From contig JALRGB010000348.1 of NCBI GenBank assembly GCA_023253575.1, positions 1 to 10,032 of the forward strand: DNA of 10,032 bases, in the 5' to 3' direction. Positions 1-7,800 of this stretch are shown here, one piece after another (position 1 is the stretch's first letter; each line of letters begins with the position of its first letter). This stretch comes from Verrucomicrobiales bacterium (GTDB lineage: Bacteria > Verrucomicrobiota > Verrucomicrobiia > Verrucomicrobiales > V1-33). Under the pieces are notes generated by a model that saw nothing but the letters and a program-made list of their open reading frames with translations, was not told the DNA's origin and did not search any database. The translations under genes were made by a program, and so were the position numbers.

Positions 1-2
1 CC

Positions 3-749
3 CCAGCCCCAGCCCCAGCCGCCGCCACCACTCCCAGCGTCGGCAGCGACCAGCGCACGACACGCGTTCGGCTCTCGCCGCTCCGCCGAAAAATCGCCAC
101 TCACCTCGTGGCGGCGCAGCAGACAGCGGCCATTCTGACCACCTTCAACGAGGCGGACATGACCGCGGTCATGACGCTGCGCAAACAACTGCAGGACAAC
201 TTTGTCGCGCGCCACGGTCTGAAGCTCGGATTCATGTCATTTTTCGTCAAGGCGGTGGTCGATGCCCTCAAGGCTGTGCCGCAAATCAACGCCCGTCTTG
301 AGGGTGATGAGCTGGTCAAACAGCACTATTACGACATTGGGGTGGCCGTCGGCACGGAGAAAGGGCTGGTTGTTCCGGTCATCCGCGACTGTGATACCAA
401 GTCATTTGCTGAGATTGAGCAAGCGATCCTCGATGCGGCGAAGAAAGCACGCGACGGAAAGCTACTGGTGGAGGACCTGCAAGGCGGTGTCTTCACGATC
501 AGCAACGGCGGCATCTATGGCAGCCTGCTCAGCACGCCGATCCTGAATCCTCCGCAATCCGGAATTCTCGGCATGCACACGATTCAGGACCGCCCGATCG
601 CACTGCAGGGACAGGTCGTCATTCGCCCCATGATGTACCTCGCGTTGAGCTACGACCACCGCGTGGTCGATGGCAAAGAAGCCGTCACCTTCCTCATCCG
701 CATCAAAGATTGTCTAGAAAACCCGGCTCGCCTCCTCCTCGGGGCTTGA
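3..749 (+). CDS. sucB: 2-oxoglutarate dehydrogenase E2 (dihydrolipoyl succinyltransferase), 3' part
   Basis: This is the C-terminal part of the E2 core subunit of the 2-oxoglutarate dehydrogenase complex, which transfers the succinyl group from lipoamide to CoA in the TCA cycle. The reading frame is open to the left edge, so the lipoyl domain and the start lie outside the window. What remains begins with a flexible Pro-Ala linker (about 3-35) and the end of the E3/E1-binding-to-catalytic transition, reading RVRLSPLRRKIATHLVAAQQ. The full catalytic domain follows. Family hallmarks are LTTFNE (about 135-152), GFMSFFVKAVV (about 228-260), the FTISNGG block (about 492-512), NPPQSGILGMH, and the active-site motif DHRVVDG at 654-674, with the catalytic His and Asp. 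It ends in LLLGA, close to the usual SucB end. The TTFNE and RHGLKLGFMSF wording favours the oxoglutarate E2 over the pyruvate or branched-chain E2. An internal GTG at 108 lies inside the conserved domain and is not the real start. Confidence 0.95.
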   Translation, partial: PAPAPAAATTPSVGSDQRTTRVRLSPLRRKIATHLVAAQQTAAILTTFNEADMTAVMTLRKQLQDNFVARHGLKLGFMSFFVKAVVDALKAVPQINARLEGDELVKQHYYDIGVAVGTEKGLVVPVIRDCDTKSFAEIEQAILDAAKKARDGKLLVEDLQGGVFTISNGGIYGSLLSTPILNPPQSGILGMHTIQDRPIALQGQVVIRPMMYLALSYDHRVVDGKEAVTFLIRIKDCLENPARLLLGA

Positions 750-760
750 TCAAATCAGCC
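743..760 (+). terminator. Weak hairpin over the sucB stop codon
   Basis: GGC, a bulged T and TGAT (743-750) can pair with ATCAGCC (754-760) around a CAA loop. The stop codon lies inside the stem. Only GGTTT follows, not a proper T-run, so this is at best a weak or Rho-assisted terminator between sucB and the ABC operon. The stem may be chance. Confidence 0.18.
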
Positions 761-831
761 GGTTTCCATCTCTCCACTTCATCCGATCCCACCTCCCAGC
801 CGAGGACCCCACCCTCGCTCTCATCCATACT

Positions 832-1755
832 ATGAAACGTCCCGCCTTCATCGGCCTCGCCCTCGCCAGTCTGCTCGCCCTCAACGCCTGCTCCCCCCAA
901 ACCAAAAAGGAAGCCGACGCCACCAAAACAACCCCAGCCCCGAGCGCGCCGAAAACCCTGCGGTTCTCCGCCATCCCCAACCAAAACAGCACCGAGTTAA
1001 AAGCCAAATTTGATCCGATGGCCGCTCACCTGTCGACAGAGCTCGGCGTACCGGTCGAATTTGTCCCAAGCTCGGATTACAAAGCCTCCGTCGACATGTT
1101 CAAAAACGGCCAGATTCAACTGGCGTGGTTTGGGGGCGTGACCGGCGTGCAAGCCCGAGCCGCCGTGCCCGGAGCCCAAGCGATTGTGCAGGGCCGCGAA
1201 GATACAGCCTTTCAATCGTTCTTCATCGCTCACAAAGACTCCGGCCTAGAACTCTCCGACACTTTTCCCGCTGCCTTAGGGAAACTCAAATTTGCCTTTG
1301 GAGCCGAAACGTCGACGTCAGGCCGGGTCATGCCGGCTTGGTTCATCAAGCAGCAAACGGGCGCGAGTGCGGAAGCATTTTTTACGGAGAAGCCGATCTT
1401 CACCGGCAGCCATGACAAGACGTGTGAACTGGTCGAAGCGGGCCAAGTTCAGGCCGGAGTGGTGGACTATACTGTTTACAATAAACGTGTGGCCGCCGGC
1501 ACCACCAACCCCGACGCCTGCCGCGTCATCTGGAAAACTCCGACTTTTCCAGACTACAACTTCACCGCCCACCCCGCCCTAGAATCAGATTTTGGCCCCG
1601 GCTTCACCAAAAAACTGCAGGCCACCCTCATCGCCATGACCACCAAAAACCCGGATCTGCTCAAGGCATTCCCGCGGGAGGCGCTCATCGAAGCGACTAA
1701 TGCCGAATACACGCCCGTGGAGGAAGTCTGCCGCGAGCTGGGACTGGTTCGCTGA
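832..1755 (+). CDS. ABC transporter substrate-binding lipoprotein, PhnD superfamily, putative selenate type
   Basis: This is the solute receptor of an ABC importer and is probably lipid-anchored outside the cytoplasmic membrane. The start gives a clean type II signal peptide: Lys-Arg, a hydrophobic run, then lipobox L17-N18-A19-C20, followed by a Lys/Thr/Pro-rich tether to about residue 41. The two-lobed periplasmic-binding fold follows. The motifs IPNQNSTEL (48-56), a VEFVPSSDY segment (75-83), LAWFGG at 97-102 followed by VQAR, a REDTAF block (122-127), FGAETSTSGR..P (156-168) and FTGSHD (190-195) are those of the phosphate/phosphite/phosphonate-binding superfamily. From memory they best match the clade annotated as putative selenate-binding. 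That name rests on gene-neighbourhood association with selenium genes in other genomes; no selD, selU or selA is visible here, so the substrate is unproven and phosphite or a phosphonate remains possible. The length (307 aa) is normal. It is the first gene of an operon with the ATPase and permease downstream. No Shine-Dalgarno is visible before the ATG. Confidence 0.9.
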   Translation: MKRPAFIGLALASLLALNACSPQTKKEADATKTTPAPSAPKTLRFSAIPNQNSTELKAKFDPMAAHLSTELGVPVEFVPSSDYKASVDMFKNGQIQLAWFGGVTGVQARAAVPGAQAIVQGREDTAFQSFFIAHKDSGLELSDTFPAALGKLKFAFGAETSTSGRVMPAWFIKQQTGASAEAFFTEKPIFTGSHDKTCELVEAGQVQAGVVDYTVYNKRVAAGTTNPDACRVIWKTPTFPDYNFTAHPALESDFGPGFTKKLQATLIAMTTKNPDLLKAFPREALIEATNAEYTPVEEVCRELGLVR

Positions 1756-1778
1756 GCCGCCGACCAATCCCCCCATTA

Positions 1779-1814
1779 TCCCCCGCCGCGGACCCTCCAC
1801 GCACCGGCGGGGGG
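1779..1814 (+). promoter_or_regulatory. Intercistronic GC hairpin between binding-protein and ATPase genes
   Basis: Positions 1780-1788 (CCCCCGCCG) pair perfectly with 1805-1813 (CGGCGGGGG) around a 16-nt loop, with a possible extra T-G pair at 1779/1814. The stem starts 24 nt after the binding-protein stop and ends 14 nt before the ATPase ATG. Its 3' arm is the only G-rich, ribosome-binding-like stretch before that ATG. No T-run follows, so it does not look like an intrinsic terminator. A likely role is to stabilise the upstream message or limit translation of the ATPase, giving more receptor than motor, as is known for other binding-protein operons. The role is inferred. Confidence 0.55.
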
Positions 1815-1828
1815 CCGCACCTTGCCTC

Positions 1829-2614
1829 ATGCCCGACATCAATGTCCATCGCGTCACCGTGCGCTTCGGAGACATTGAGGCGCTGCATGATGTCTCGCTC
1901 GCCATCCACCGGGGCGAACGTCTCGCTCTCGTCGGACCCAGCGGCAGCGGCAAAAGCACCCTACTCCGCACCATGATCGCGGCCACCCAGCCGACGACGG
2001 GCAGTATCACCGTGGATGGAGCCGCTCTCGCCACCCTGAAACCGGGCGCCGTGCGCGCCTTGCGCACGCGGATCGGATTTATTCACCAGCACCTCGGCTT
2101 GGTGCCCAACTTGCGAGCCTGGCAAAACGTCGCCTGCGGCCACATTGGACGGCTCGGGTTTTGGGCCGCCCTGCGCCACGTCTTTCTTCCCGGCCGGACG
2201 GTGCGCGCAGCCCTCGCCACTCTGCTCGCACGGGTCGGCCTAGCCGGCCGCACCGAGACCCGCACCGACCGGCTGTCTGGCGGTCAGCAGCAACGGGTCG
2301 CCATCGCCCGCGCCCTCTGGCAGCACCCCGAAGCCCTGCTCGCCGATGAACCGGTCTCCAGTCTCGACCCGGCCCGCGCCCGCGCCGCCCTCAGCCTCCT
2401 GACCCGCCTTTCCAGTGAAGACGGACTGACCTTGATCGTGAGCCTGCACCAGCTCGATCTGGCCCGGGAATTTTTCCCTAGGCTGGTTGGCCTGCGCGGT
2501 GGACGCATTGTGTTCGATCGTCCAAGCGCCGAAGTGGGAGCCGCTGAATTCCACGCTCTGTATGAATTGACCGCGGGGGAAATGGATGATGACAGCCGTC
2601 CCGCCACCCGCTGA
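1829..2614 (+). CDS. ABC transporter ATP-binding protein, PhnC-like
   Basis: This is the cytoplasmic ATPase that powers the importer. The frame is open further upstream (to an ATG at 1700 inside the preceding gene), but the ATG at 1829 is chosen. The product then begins MPDINVHRVTVRFGDIEAL, a typical ABC ATPase start, whereas the upstream 43 codons overlap the binding-protein gene and have no domain character. From this start the protein is 261 aa, normal for PhnC. Visible motifs are Walker A GPSGSGKST (36-44), a Q-loop around Q87 (IHQHLGLVPN), signature LSGGQQQR (149-156), Walker B LLADEP (170-175) with catalytic E174, a D-loop SSLDP (177-181), and the H-loop His207 in SLHQLD. All catalytic residues are present. 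Lys-Pro-Gly and IHQHLGLVP around the Q-loop resemble phosphonate-type ATPases. The last 29 nt overlap the permease gene, implying translational coupling. Confidence 0.93.
   Translation: MPDINVHRVTVRFGDIEALHDVSLAIHRGERLALVGPSGSGKSTLLRTMIAATQPTTGSITVDGAALATLKPGAVRALRTRIGFIHQHLGLVPNLRAWQNVACGHIGRLGFWAALRHVFLPGRTVRAALATLLARVGLAGRTETRTDRLSGGQQQRVAIARALWQHPEALLADEPVSSLDPARARAALSLLTRLSSEDGLTLIVSLHQLDLAREFFPRLVGLRGGRIVFDRPSAEVGAAEFHALYELTAGEMDDDSRPATR
2575..2580 (+). promoter_or_regulatory. Ribosome binding site of the permease gene
   Basis: GGGGGA lies inside the end of the ATPase gene. It is 5 nt before the ATG at 2586 and 8 nt before the adjacent in-frame ATG at 2589. The spacing is better for the second ATG, so the protein may really start one codon later. 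It is the clearest Shine-Dalgarno-like site in the window. Confidence 0.55.
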
Positions 2615-4346
2615 GGCCCGCCCATGGCCGGCCCGTCGGCTACTGATCGTCGCCCTCATTCTCCTCGCCGCGGGTTCTGCCGCATGGCTCGACCTCTCAT
2701 GGCGCGGACTGCAGCCGGGCCGCGGCGGATGGGAACTGGCCGGCCGGTTTTTTGCTGGCGCGCTCGCTCCGGCTTGGGATTACGAAGACCGCTCGGGCCT
2801 ACCGGCCACAGCCGCTCCGTTTCTTAGCCAACTCATCGCCGCCACCATCAACACGCTGCGCATCGCACTGGCTGCCGTCAGCCTGAGCCTCGTCATGGGA
2901 CTGGCGCTGGGGTTCTGCGCCTGCTCCGCCTGGTGGCCCGAGTCACCGCGCGCCCAGCGCGGACCACGCGTCCTCTGGCTGACCGCCCGCGCGACTATGA
3001 CTTTCCTGCGCTCAGTCCACGAACTCATCTGGGCCACCCTATTTTTAGCCGCCTTTGGCCTGACACCGCTCACGGCCGCACTCGCCATCGCCCTGCCATA
3101 CAGCGGTACTCTGGCCAAGGTGTTTGCCGAAATGTGCGAAGAATCGCCGGAGGACACCCGGATCGCGTTCCGCAGCCTCGGCGCCGATCCGCGCCAGTTT
3201 TATTTCCTAGGCCTGATGCCACGCGTTGCCGCCGAACTATGCGCCTATTCTCTGTATCGTTTTGAATGCGGGCTGCGCTCCGCCGCCGTCCTCGGGTTTC
3301 TCGGCATCGCCACCCTCGGGCATTCGCTCTCCCTCTCGTTCGAAAACCTTCACTATCGGGAAGTCTGGTCATATCTATACGCCCTTCTCGCCCTGGTGCT
3401 GGTCTTCGACTTCTGGAGCGGCGCGGTGCGCCGAGCCATGACGAGTGGCACCAACGGCCCCGGCCGCCACCGCACCCGATGGCTCCAGCTCACGGGATGG
3501 GCGCTGGCCGCAGGCATCGTCTGGGCCTGGACCACCGGAGGATTCGGACTGGATGACATGGAAACCGCCCGCCGCACCGCCAACCTCCAACGCTTCGGCC
3601 GTGAAATCATCCCCTGGCCGATGCAACAGGGACAAGGGTCGTGGGAAACCGTGACCGCATGGGCCCACCGCCTGCTTTTCACCGGCCCCAATCCCGGCCT
3701 GCAAGCCGCCTTGAACACGCTGGCCATGTCGATCGTCGCCATCGTGCTGGCCGGCGTGCTGGCTTGGCTGCTCCTGCCGTTCGCCGCGCGCTCGCTGGCC
3801 ACGCCTCATCCATTTTTGCCGTCCGGCACCCGCTCCAGCTGGCCGGCCCGCTGGGGGTGGAAATTAGCGGTCGCCGCCTCGCGATGCTTGCTCGTCTTTG
3901 GCCGAGCCGTTCCCGAGTATGTCTGGGCCTTCGTGTTCATCGCCTTCGTCACGGACCAATTTTGGGCCGCCATCCTAGCGCTTGCGCTCCATAATGCCGG
4001 TATTCTCGGCCGACTGGGCGCTGAAATCATCGAAAATGCCGAAGCCCCGGTGCCAGTCGGATTGCGCACCCTCGGCGCCACCCGCGGCCAACTGCTCGCC
4101 ATCGGTCTGGTCCCCGTTTCCTTGCCACGATTTCTCGTCTACTTCTTCTACCGATGGGAAACCTGCCTGCGCGAAGGTACCGTGCTCGGCATCCTCGGCG
4201 TCAGCACCCTCGGTCGACTCATCAAAGACGCCCGCGCCGCCGACCGCTACGACGAAATGGTCTTCTTCGTCCTCCTCGGAGCCGCCCTCGTCTTCGCCGG
4301 TGACATGATCTCATCTCTCGCCCGCCGCTGCCTTCGCAACACCTGA
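2586..4346 (+). CDS. Fused double permease of the ABC importer (two PhnE-like domains)
   Basis: This is the membrane channel of the importer. PhnE-type permeases are usually about 260-300 aa and act as dimers; here 586 aa hold two complete copies in tandem. After an N-terminal membrane helix (about 18-35), domain 1 spans roughly 85-283 and domain 2 roughly 373-580, joined by a linker with one more hydrophobic segment (about 301-317). The copies align over their core at a constant offset of 298 residues: FRSLGADP (195-202) with LRTLGATR (493-500), YRFECGLR (224-231) with YRWETCLR (522-529), and GFLGIATLG (237-245) with GILGVSTLG (535-543). Both keep the cytoplasmic coupling (EAA-type) loop with its Gly and downstream Pro, the part that contacts the ATPase. 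An AINTL/ALNTL-like entry helix (87-91, 375-379) starts each copy. The copies have diverged well beyond a recent duplication. The gene overlaps the ATPase gene by 29 nt, and the last residues are RCLRNT. Confidence 0.9.
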   Translation: MMTAVPPPAEARPWPARRLLIVALILLAAGSAAWLDLSWRGLQPGRGGWELAGRFFAGALAPAWDYEDRSGLPATAAPFLSQLIAATINTLRIALAAVSLSLVMGLALGFCACSAWWPESPRAQRGPRVLWLTARATMTFLRSVHELIWATLFLAAFGLTPLTAALAIALPYSGTLAKVFAEMCEESPEDTRIAFRSLGADPRQFYFLGLMPRVAAELCAYSLYRFECGLRSAAVLGFLGIATLGHSLSLSFENLHYREVWSYLYALLALVLVFDFWSGAVRRAMTSGTNGPGRHRTRWLQLTGWALAAGIVWAWTTGGFGLDDMETARRTANLQRFGREIIPWPMQQGQGSWETVTAWAHRLLFTGPNPGLQAALNTLAMSIVAIVLAGVLAWLLLPFAARSLATPHPFLPSGTRSSWPARWGWKLAVAASRCLLVFGRAVPEYVWAFVFIAFVTDQFWAAILALALHNAGILGRLGAEIIENAEAPVPVGLRTLGATRGQLLAIGLVPVSLPRFLVYFFYRWETCLREGTVLGILGVSTLGRLIKDARAADRYDEMVFFVLLGAALVFAGDMISSLARRCLRNT

Positions 4347-4448
4347 ACATCACATCCATCCGGACGACGATTCTGCATGAAATCCACCCCAGCCAGCGCT
4401 CCCATCGCCGCCGCTACTCTCATCTACCCTGAAAGCGAGGGCGACGAA

Positions 4449-4474
4449 TTAATGAACTATCTGCCAGTTATTAA
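4449..4474. repeat. AT-rich inverted repeat beside an A8 tract
   Basis: TTAAT (4449-4453) pairs with ATTAA (4470-4474), and AACT (4455-4458) with AGTT (4466-4469), with one bulged G and a 7-nt loop ATCTGCC. An A8 tract follows at 4478-4485. On the plus strand a hairpin plus an A-run is the wrong polarity for an intrinsic terminator of the ABC operon. On the minus strand the T-run precedes the stem. The stem could be a protein-binding dyad or a weak Rho-related structure. It is the most AT-rich spot in the window. Confidence 0.35.
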
Positions 4475-4535
4475 CCTAAAAAAAATTCAGCACCCAATCG
4501 CCGACACCTGACCACGACCTAAGCCATAACGGGGC

Positions 4536-4561
4536 GCAATGCAAAAACCCTAGGGCATCGC
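4536..4561 (-). repeat. Inverted repeat enclosing a CCCTAGGG palindrome
   Basis: Read on the minus strand, GCGATGC pairs with GCATTGC (one G-U pair) around a 12-nt loop. The 8-bp palindrome CCCTAGGG at 4548-4555 partly overlaps the stem and loop. On the plus strand the same arms carry one A-C mismatch, so the fold is better in minus-strand RNA. No function is known. Confidence 0.28.
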
Positions 4562-4777
4562 ACTGGGAATGTTTCGCAAAAAAAGTACCAAACCGTGAAG
4601 CGGCGAAACCCAACGCTGGAAATTTTAGGCCCAGATCCTCGGCTAAGAGGCCACTCTTTCATTCCGCCCTCTGTCGGCGCGCCATCAGCGAGCACGGCAC
4701 TCCGCAGCCGAAAGTACTGCTCTAGGGGCGCGATGATATCCGCGGCCGATTCATCCCATCCCAAACCCACATCCCCG

Positions 4778-4805
4778 GGGGGAGACTACCGGCCAGCTCT
4801 CCCCC
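4778..4805 (-). terminator. GC hairpin just downstream of the giant minus-strand gene
   Basis: GGGGGAGA (4778-4785) and TCTCCCCC (4798-4805) form a perfect 8-bp stem with a 12-nt loop. It starts 13 nt past the stop codon of the minus-strand gene. No T-run follows in either direction, so it is a terminator-like or 3'-end-stabilising stem rather than a classical intrinsic terminator. A neighbouring CCCCGGGG palindrome (4773-4780) overlaps one arm and could compete. Confidence 0.4.
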
Positions 4806-4818
4806 GCGCCCCCATCAC

Positions 4819-7800
4819 CTACCGGGCCCGCTTGAGATAACTAATCAAATCCGCCAGATCCTGAGATGTCAGGCCCGACTCTAAGCCCTCCGGCATCAAC
4901 GACAATCCCGTGCTTTGCAGTGAGGCCACGTCCTCCCGCAAGATGACCCGTGTCGTGCCGTCAGCCGCCTTAAACGTCAAGCTGTTACCGGTCTCGGAGG
5001 CCACAAGCCCGTAGACGTCGGTTCCGTCGCGCATTCGCACCTGATACGCGTGATAGCCGGGCTGAACATCGACGTTGGGGGCCAAAATGTTAGTCAGCAA
5101 TTTCTCAGGGGGGTGATCCACCACGGACTGCAAGTTGGGGCCCACCTCCACGCCCACTTCACCATCGCGGTGACAATTGACACACAAACGAATGAACGTG
5201 GCCCGCCCTTGCTCTGGATCACCGGCGAGCTGGAGCGCGGATTGAAAGCGGGCCAGAACCTCGGCCCGGAGCGGTGTGGGCGCCAGCCGTTTGGCCGCCA
5301 AGGCGCGCACTTCCGCCGATGGATGCTGCAGCAGGCGCGCCTGTCGGGCCGCATCCAACACCAGCGGCATTCCATCCGGCAACCCACCAAGAAAAGCCTG
5401 AGTCCATGACTCGCGCGTCAACAAGGCGCTAAACAACGCCTCCTGCAGCCGGGGCGGCGCCAAGGCCCAAGCTTGTAACAAAATCCCCGGCACCGCCTCA
5501 TCCCCAGTCTCCACTAACGCCGCCACCGCCGCCGGCCGCAGGTCGCCCTCCTCATCCCACTCCAACAACCAGTCGGTGAGCACCCGAAGCACCGCCGCCC
5601 GCTGCCCAGAAACAAGCCCCAAAAACGAGATCGCCACCGAACGATTATCCACTGAAGCGCCACGGTCATTCACCACTGTCCACGCGCCCCGCACCAACTC
5701 CTCCATCCCCCGCAATCGCGCGGTCAACTCGTCGTCCACCACCACCAATTCCTCCACCGTCCGACCGCGGCGCACCAAGGACCGGAGAAATCCAGCCGCC
5801 ATCGCAAATCGCTCAGGCACCGCCACCCCGATGCCGTCAGCCGGCGCCAACACTGGCCCTACCAACAACGCCAAGGCCTCACGATCGTGAACAGCCAAAG
5901 CCATGTCCATTAATTCGATAGTCATATCCGCCCGCACGGCACCGCCATCGGCCGCCACCGCCGCCGCCAGCGCCCGGATGTGGGGGAGCGCCGAACTCAT
6001 GACCGCCGCCCGCACCAGAGCCTCTGTCTGTCCCGCCACCATCAAACGACCCAGCGCCGCTCCCGCCACCGGCGACTCCCACTCGCCCAGCGTCAAGGCC
6101 AACTGTAGTCGGACTTTGGGGTCAGGATCCGCCGTCATCAACGCCGCCGCCGCCACCACCTCCGCCGTCCCCCGTGTCTCCGCCAACCGCAAAGCATTTT
6201 CTCGCACGCCGGCATGCCGGTCAACGAGCGCGCGAAGGACGATTTCGGGATCCAGCGCGCGCAAACCATCCAGCACCCCCAGCGCCTGCACGCGGGCCAG
6301 CGGATTGGCATGCGCCACCGCCATCTCCATCAACGCCGGCACGGCCGCCCGGTGGTCGTGCCAGAGCAGGAGCTGGTGCGCCTTATCCCGCTGCCAGCCG
6401 TTAGCCGAGTCCAAAGCAGCCACCAGTCCAGCCGGCGAATCCGCATCAAGCCGCATTGGCGTCCCGGCCACTCCCCCCGTCGGCAGCACACGATAAATCC
6501 TCCCTTTGTCGTCGCCCAGCCGGTAATGCGGCACCAACTCAGCTCGCCCATCCTCCGGCAGCCAGTCCGGATGCTCAATCATATAACGATACATATCGAC
6601 CACCCAGAGCGCCCCATCCGGCCCCGTGCGGGCCATCACCGGCCGACACCACCGGTCCTCGCTGGCAAAAAAGTCCGGCCCGTCCCCAGCCGGGTCTCGA
6701 GTCGCCGCAAAACTGATCCCATCATCACTTAAAACATTATGCTGGATGAGATTATGAAACGGCTCACACGTAAAAGCATGAACGCCGCCAACAGGAAATA
6801 ACCACGCGTCACGATAAATCATCCCACCACAAGCCGAGGTGAAATGGCCGCTGTTTTCAAATGAATGAAATCGTTTTTCGGGCGCGCTGAGCGGCCAGAC
6901 TTTGGGATTGAGCGGCACCACCACCTGGTGGCGGACGTCCGGGGTGGCCGCATGCGGATTGCGGCGCACATAATGATCCGCGAGCACATAATGCCAAAGC
7001 GGCCGTGAGTTCTGCGTGCCAAACCAGCGGCCCCAGTCGTCACGGTTGCGCCCAAACTGCGACGGCCCACTCGCCGGCTCAAGCTCGCCCGTGTCCGGAC
7101 GAAAACGAAAATCCCGGCTCCCCACTTCCACTCTCTGCCCAGTACGGGAAACCTGTAGCGCATTGCCCACCCCGTAATCGCCATGATGGCCGCCCGCCGC
7201 ACAATAGACCCAGTTGTCCAAACCCCAGCGCAACCCGTTAGCACGTAACTGCTGGTTGCCCTCCATCAAACCAGTAAGCAATACTTCACGCACGTCCACC
7301 ATACCATCACCATCCGTATCACGTAACCACAATACCTCAGGTGCCGCCGTCACAATCACGCCGTCACGCCACGTCAGCAATCCCGTGGGGAAATTTAACC
7401 CCTCCGCAAAAACTACCGCCTTATCATACCGACCGTCACCATCAGCATCGCTCAATACGCGAATACGCCCGCCCGCCTGCCCCCTGCCATCCAACCCCAG
7501 CGGATAGTCAGCCATTTCCACCACCCACAACCGACCCGAAGCATCCCAGTCGATCGCCACAGGATCCACCGTCAGCGGCTCAGCCGCCACCAGCTCGACT
7601 TCGTATCCATCCGGCACCCGAATCAAAGCCAACGATTCACGCGGCGACACGGGCGGCACGGGCGGCACGGGCGGCACGGGCGGCGCAACTGGTGGCGCGG
7701 GCAGCACCGCCGCCACCGGCGCGTGCAATCCCGAGGCTTGATAATGGGCCGCTATCTCGTCCGGGCTCAAGGCCCGTCCATACAAAGCGACTTCATCAAG

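Larger units (their letters stand above)
4347..4818. other. Convergent intergenic region without a convincing gene
   Basis: About 470 bp lie between the end of the permease gene (plus) and the end of the giant gene (minus). Part of it (about 4440-4620) is clearly more AT-rich than the neighbouring genes. Two short open frames exist. One is 44 codons on the plus strand (4377-4511), with no recognisable domain or ribosome site. The other is 83 codons on the minus strand (4519-4770), rich in Phe, Trp, Arg and Pro (for example VGFRRFTVWYFFCETF), which I do not recognise and which reads more like translated non-coding or repeat DNA than a folded protein. No tRNA or other known RNA was recognised. 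Hairpins in the region are listed separately. Confidence 0.6.

Noticed and set aside
1..35. CCCAGC hexamer repeat at the left edge as an independent repeat element
   Set aside because: It is in frame with sucB and encodes the Pro-Ala linker usual in E2 proteins.
1700..1828. Upstream in-frame extension of the ATPase gene to an ATG at 1700
   Set aside because: The extra 43 residues overlap the end of the binding-protein gene, are Pro/Arg-rich with no ABC features, and contain the hairpin region. The ATG at 1829 gives a normal PhnC-like start.
3353..3809. Long minus-strand open frames (144-149 codons) opposite the permease gene
   Set aside because: They are antisense shadows typical of GC-rich coding DNA. 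The plus-strand frame has clear membrane segments and a duplicated domain pattern.
4377..4511. 44-codon plus-strand frame 30 nt after the permease gene
   Set aside because: No recognisable domain and no good ribosome site, and it spans the AT-rich hairpin and A8 tract. Chance cannot be excluded.
4347..4818. Possible tRNA, riboswitch or CRISPR in the intergenic gap
   Set aside because: No TPsiC-loop-like sequence, no regularly spaced direct repeats, and the region lies downstream of both flanking genes, so a riboswitch for either is not expected.
5903..6496. 197-codon plus-strand frame opposite the HEAT-like region
   Set aside because: Ala/Ser/Arg-rich composition is the mirror of Ala/Leu-rich minus-strand codons. 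No start signal or recognisable motif was seen.
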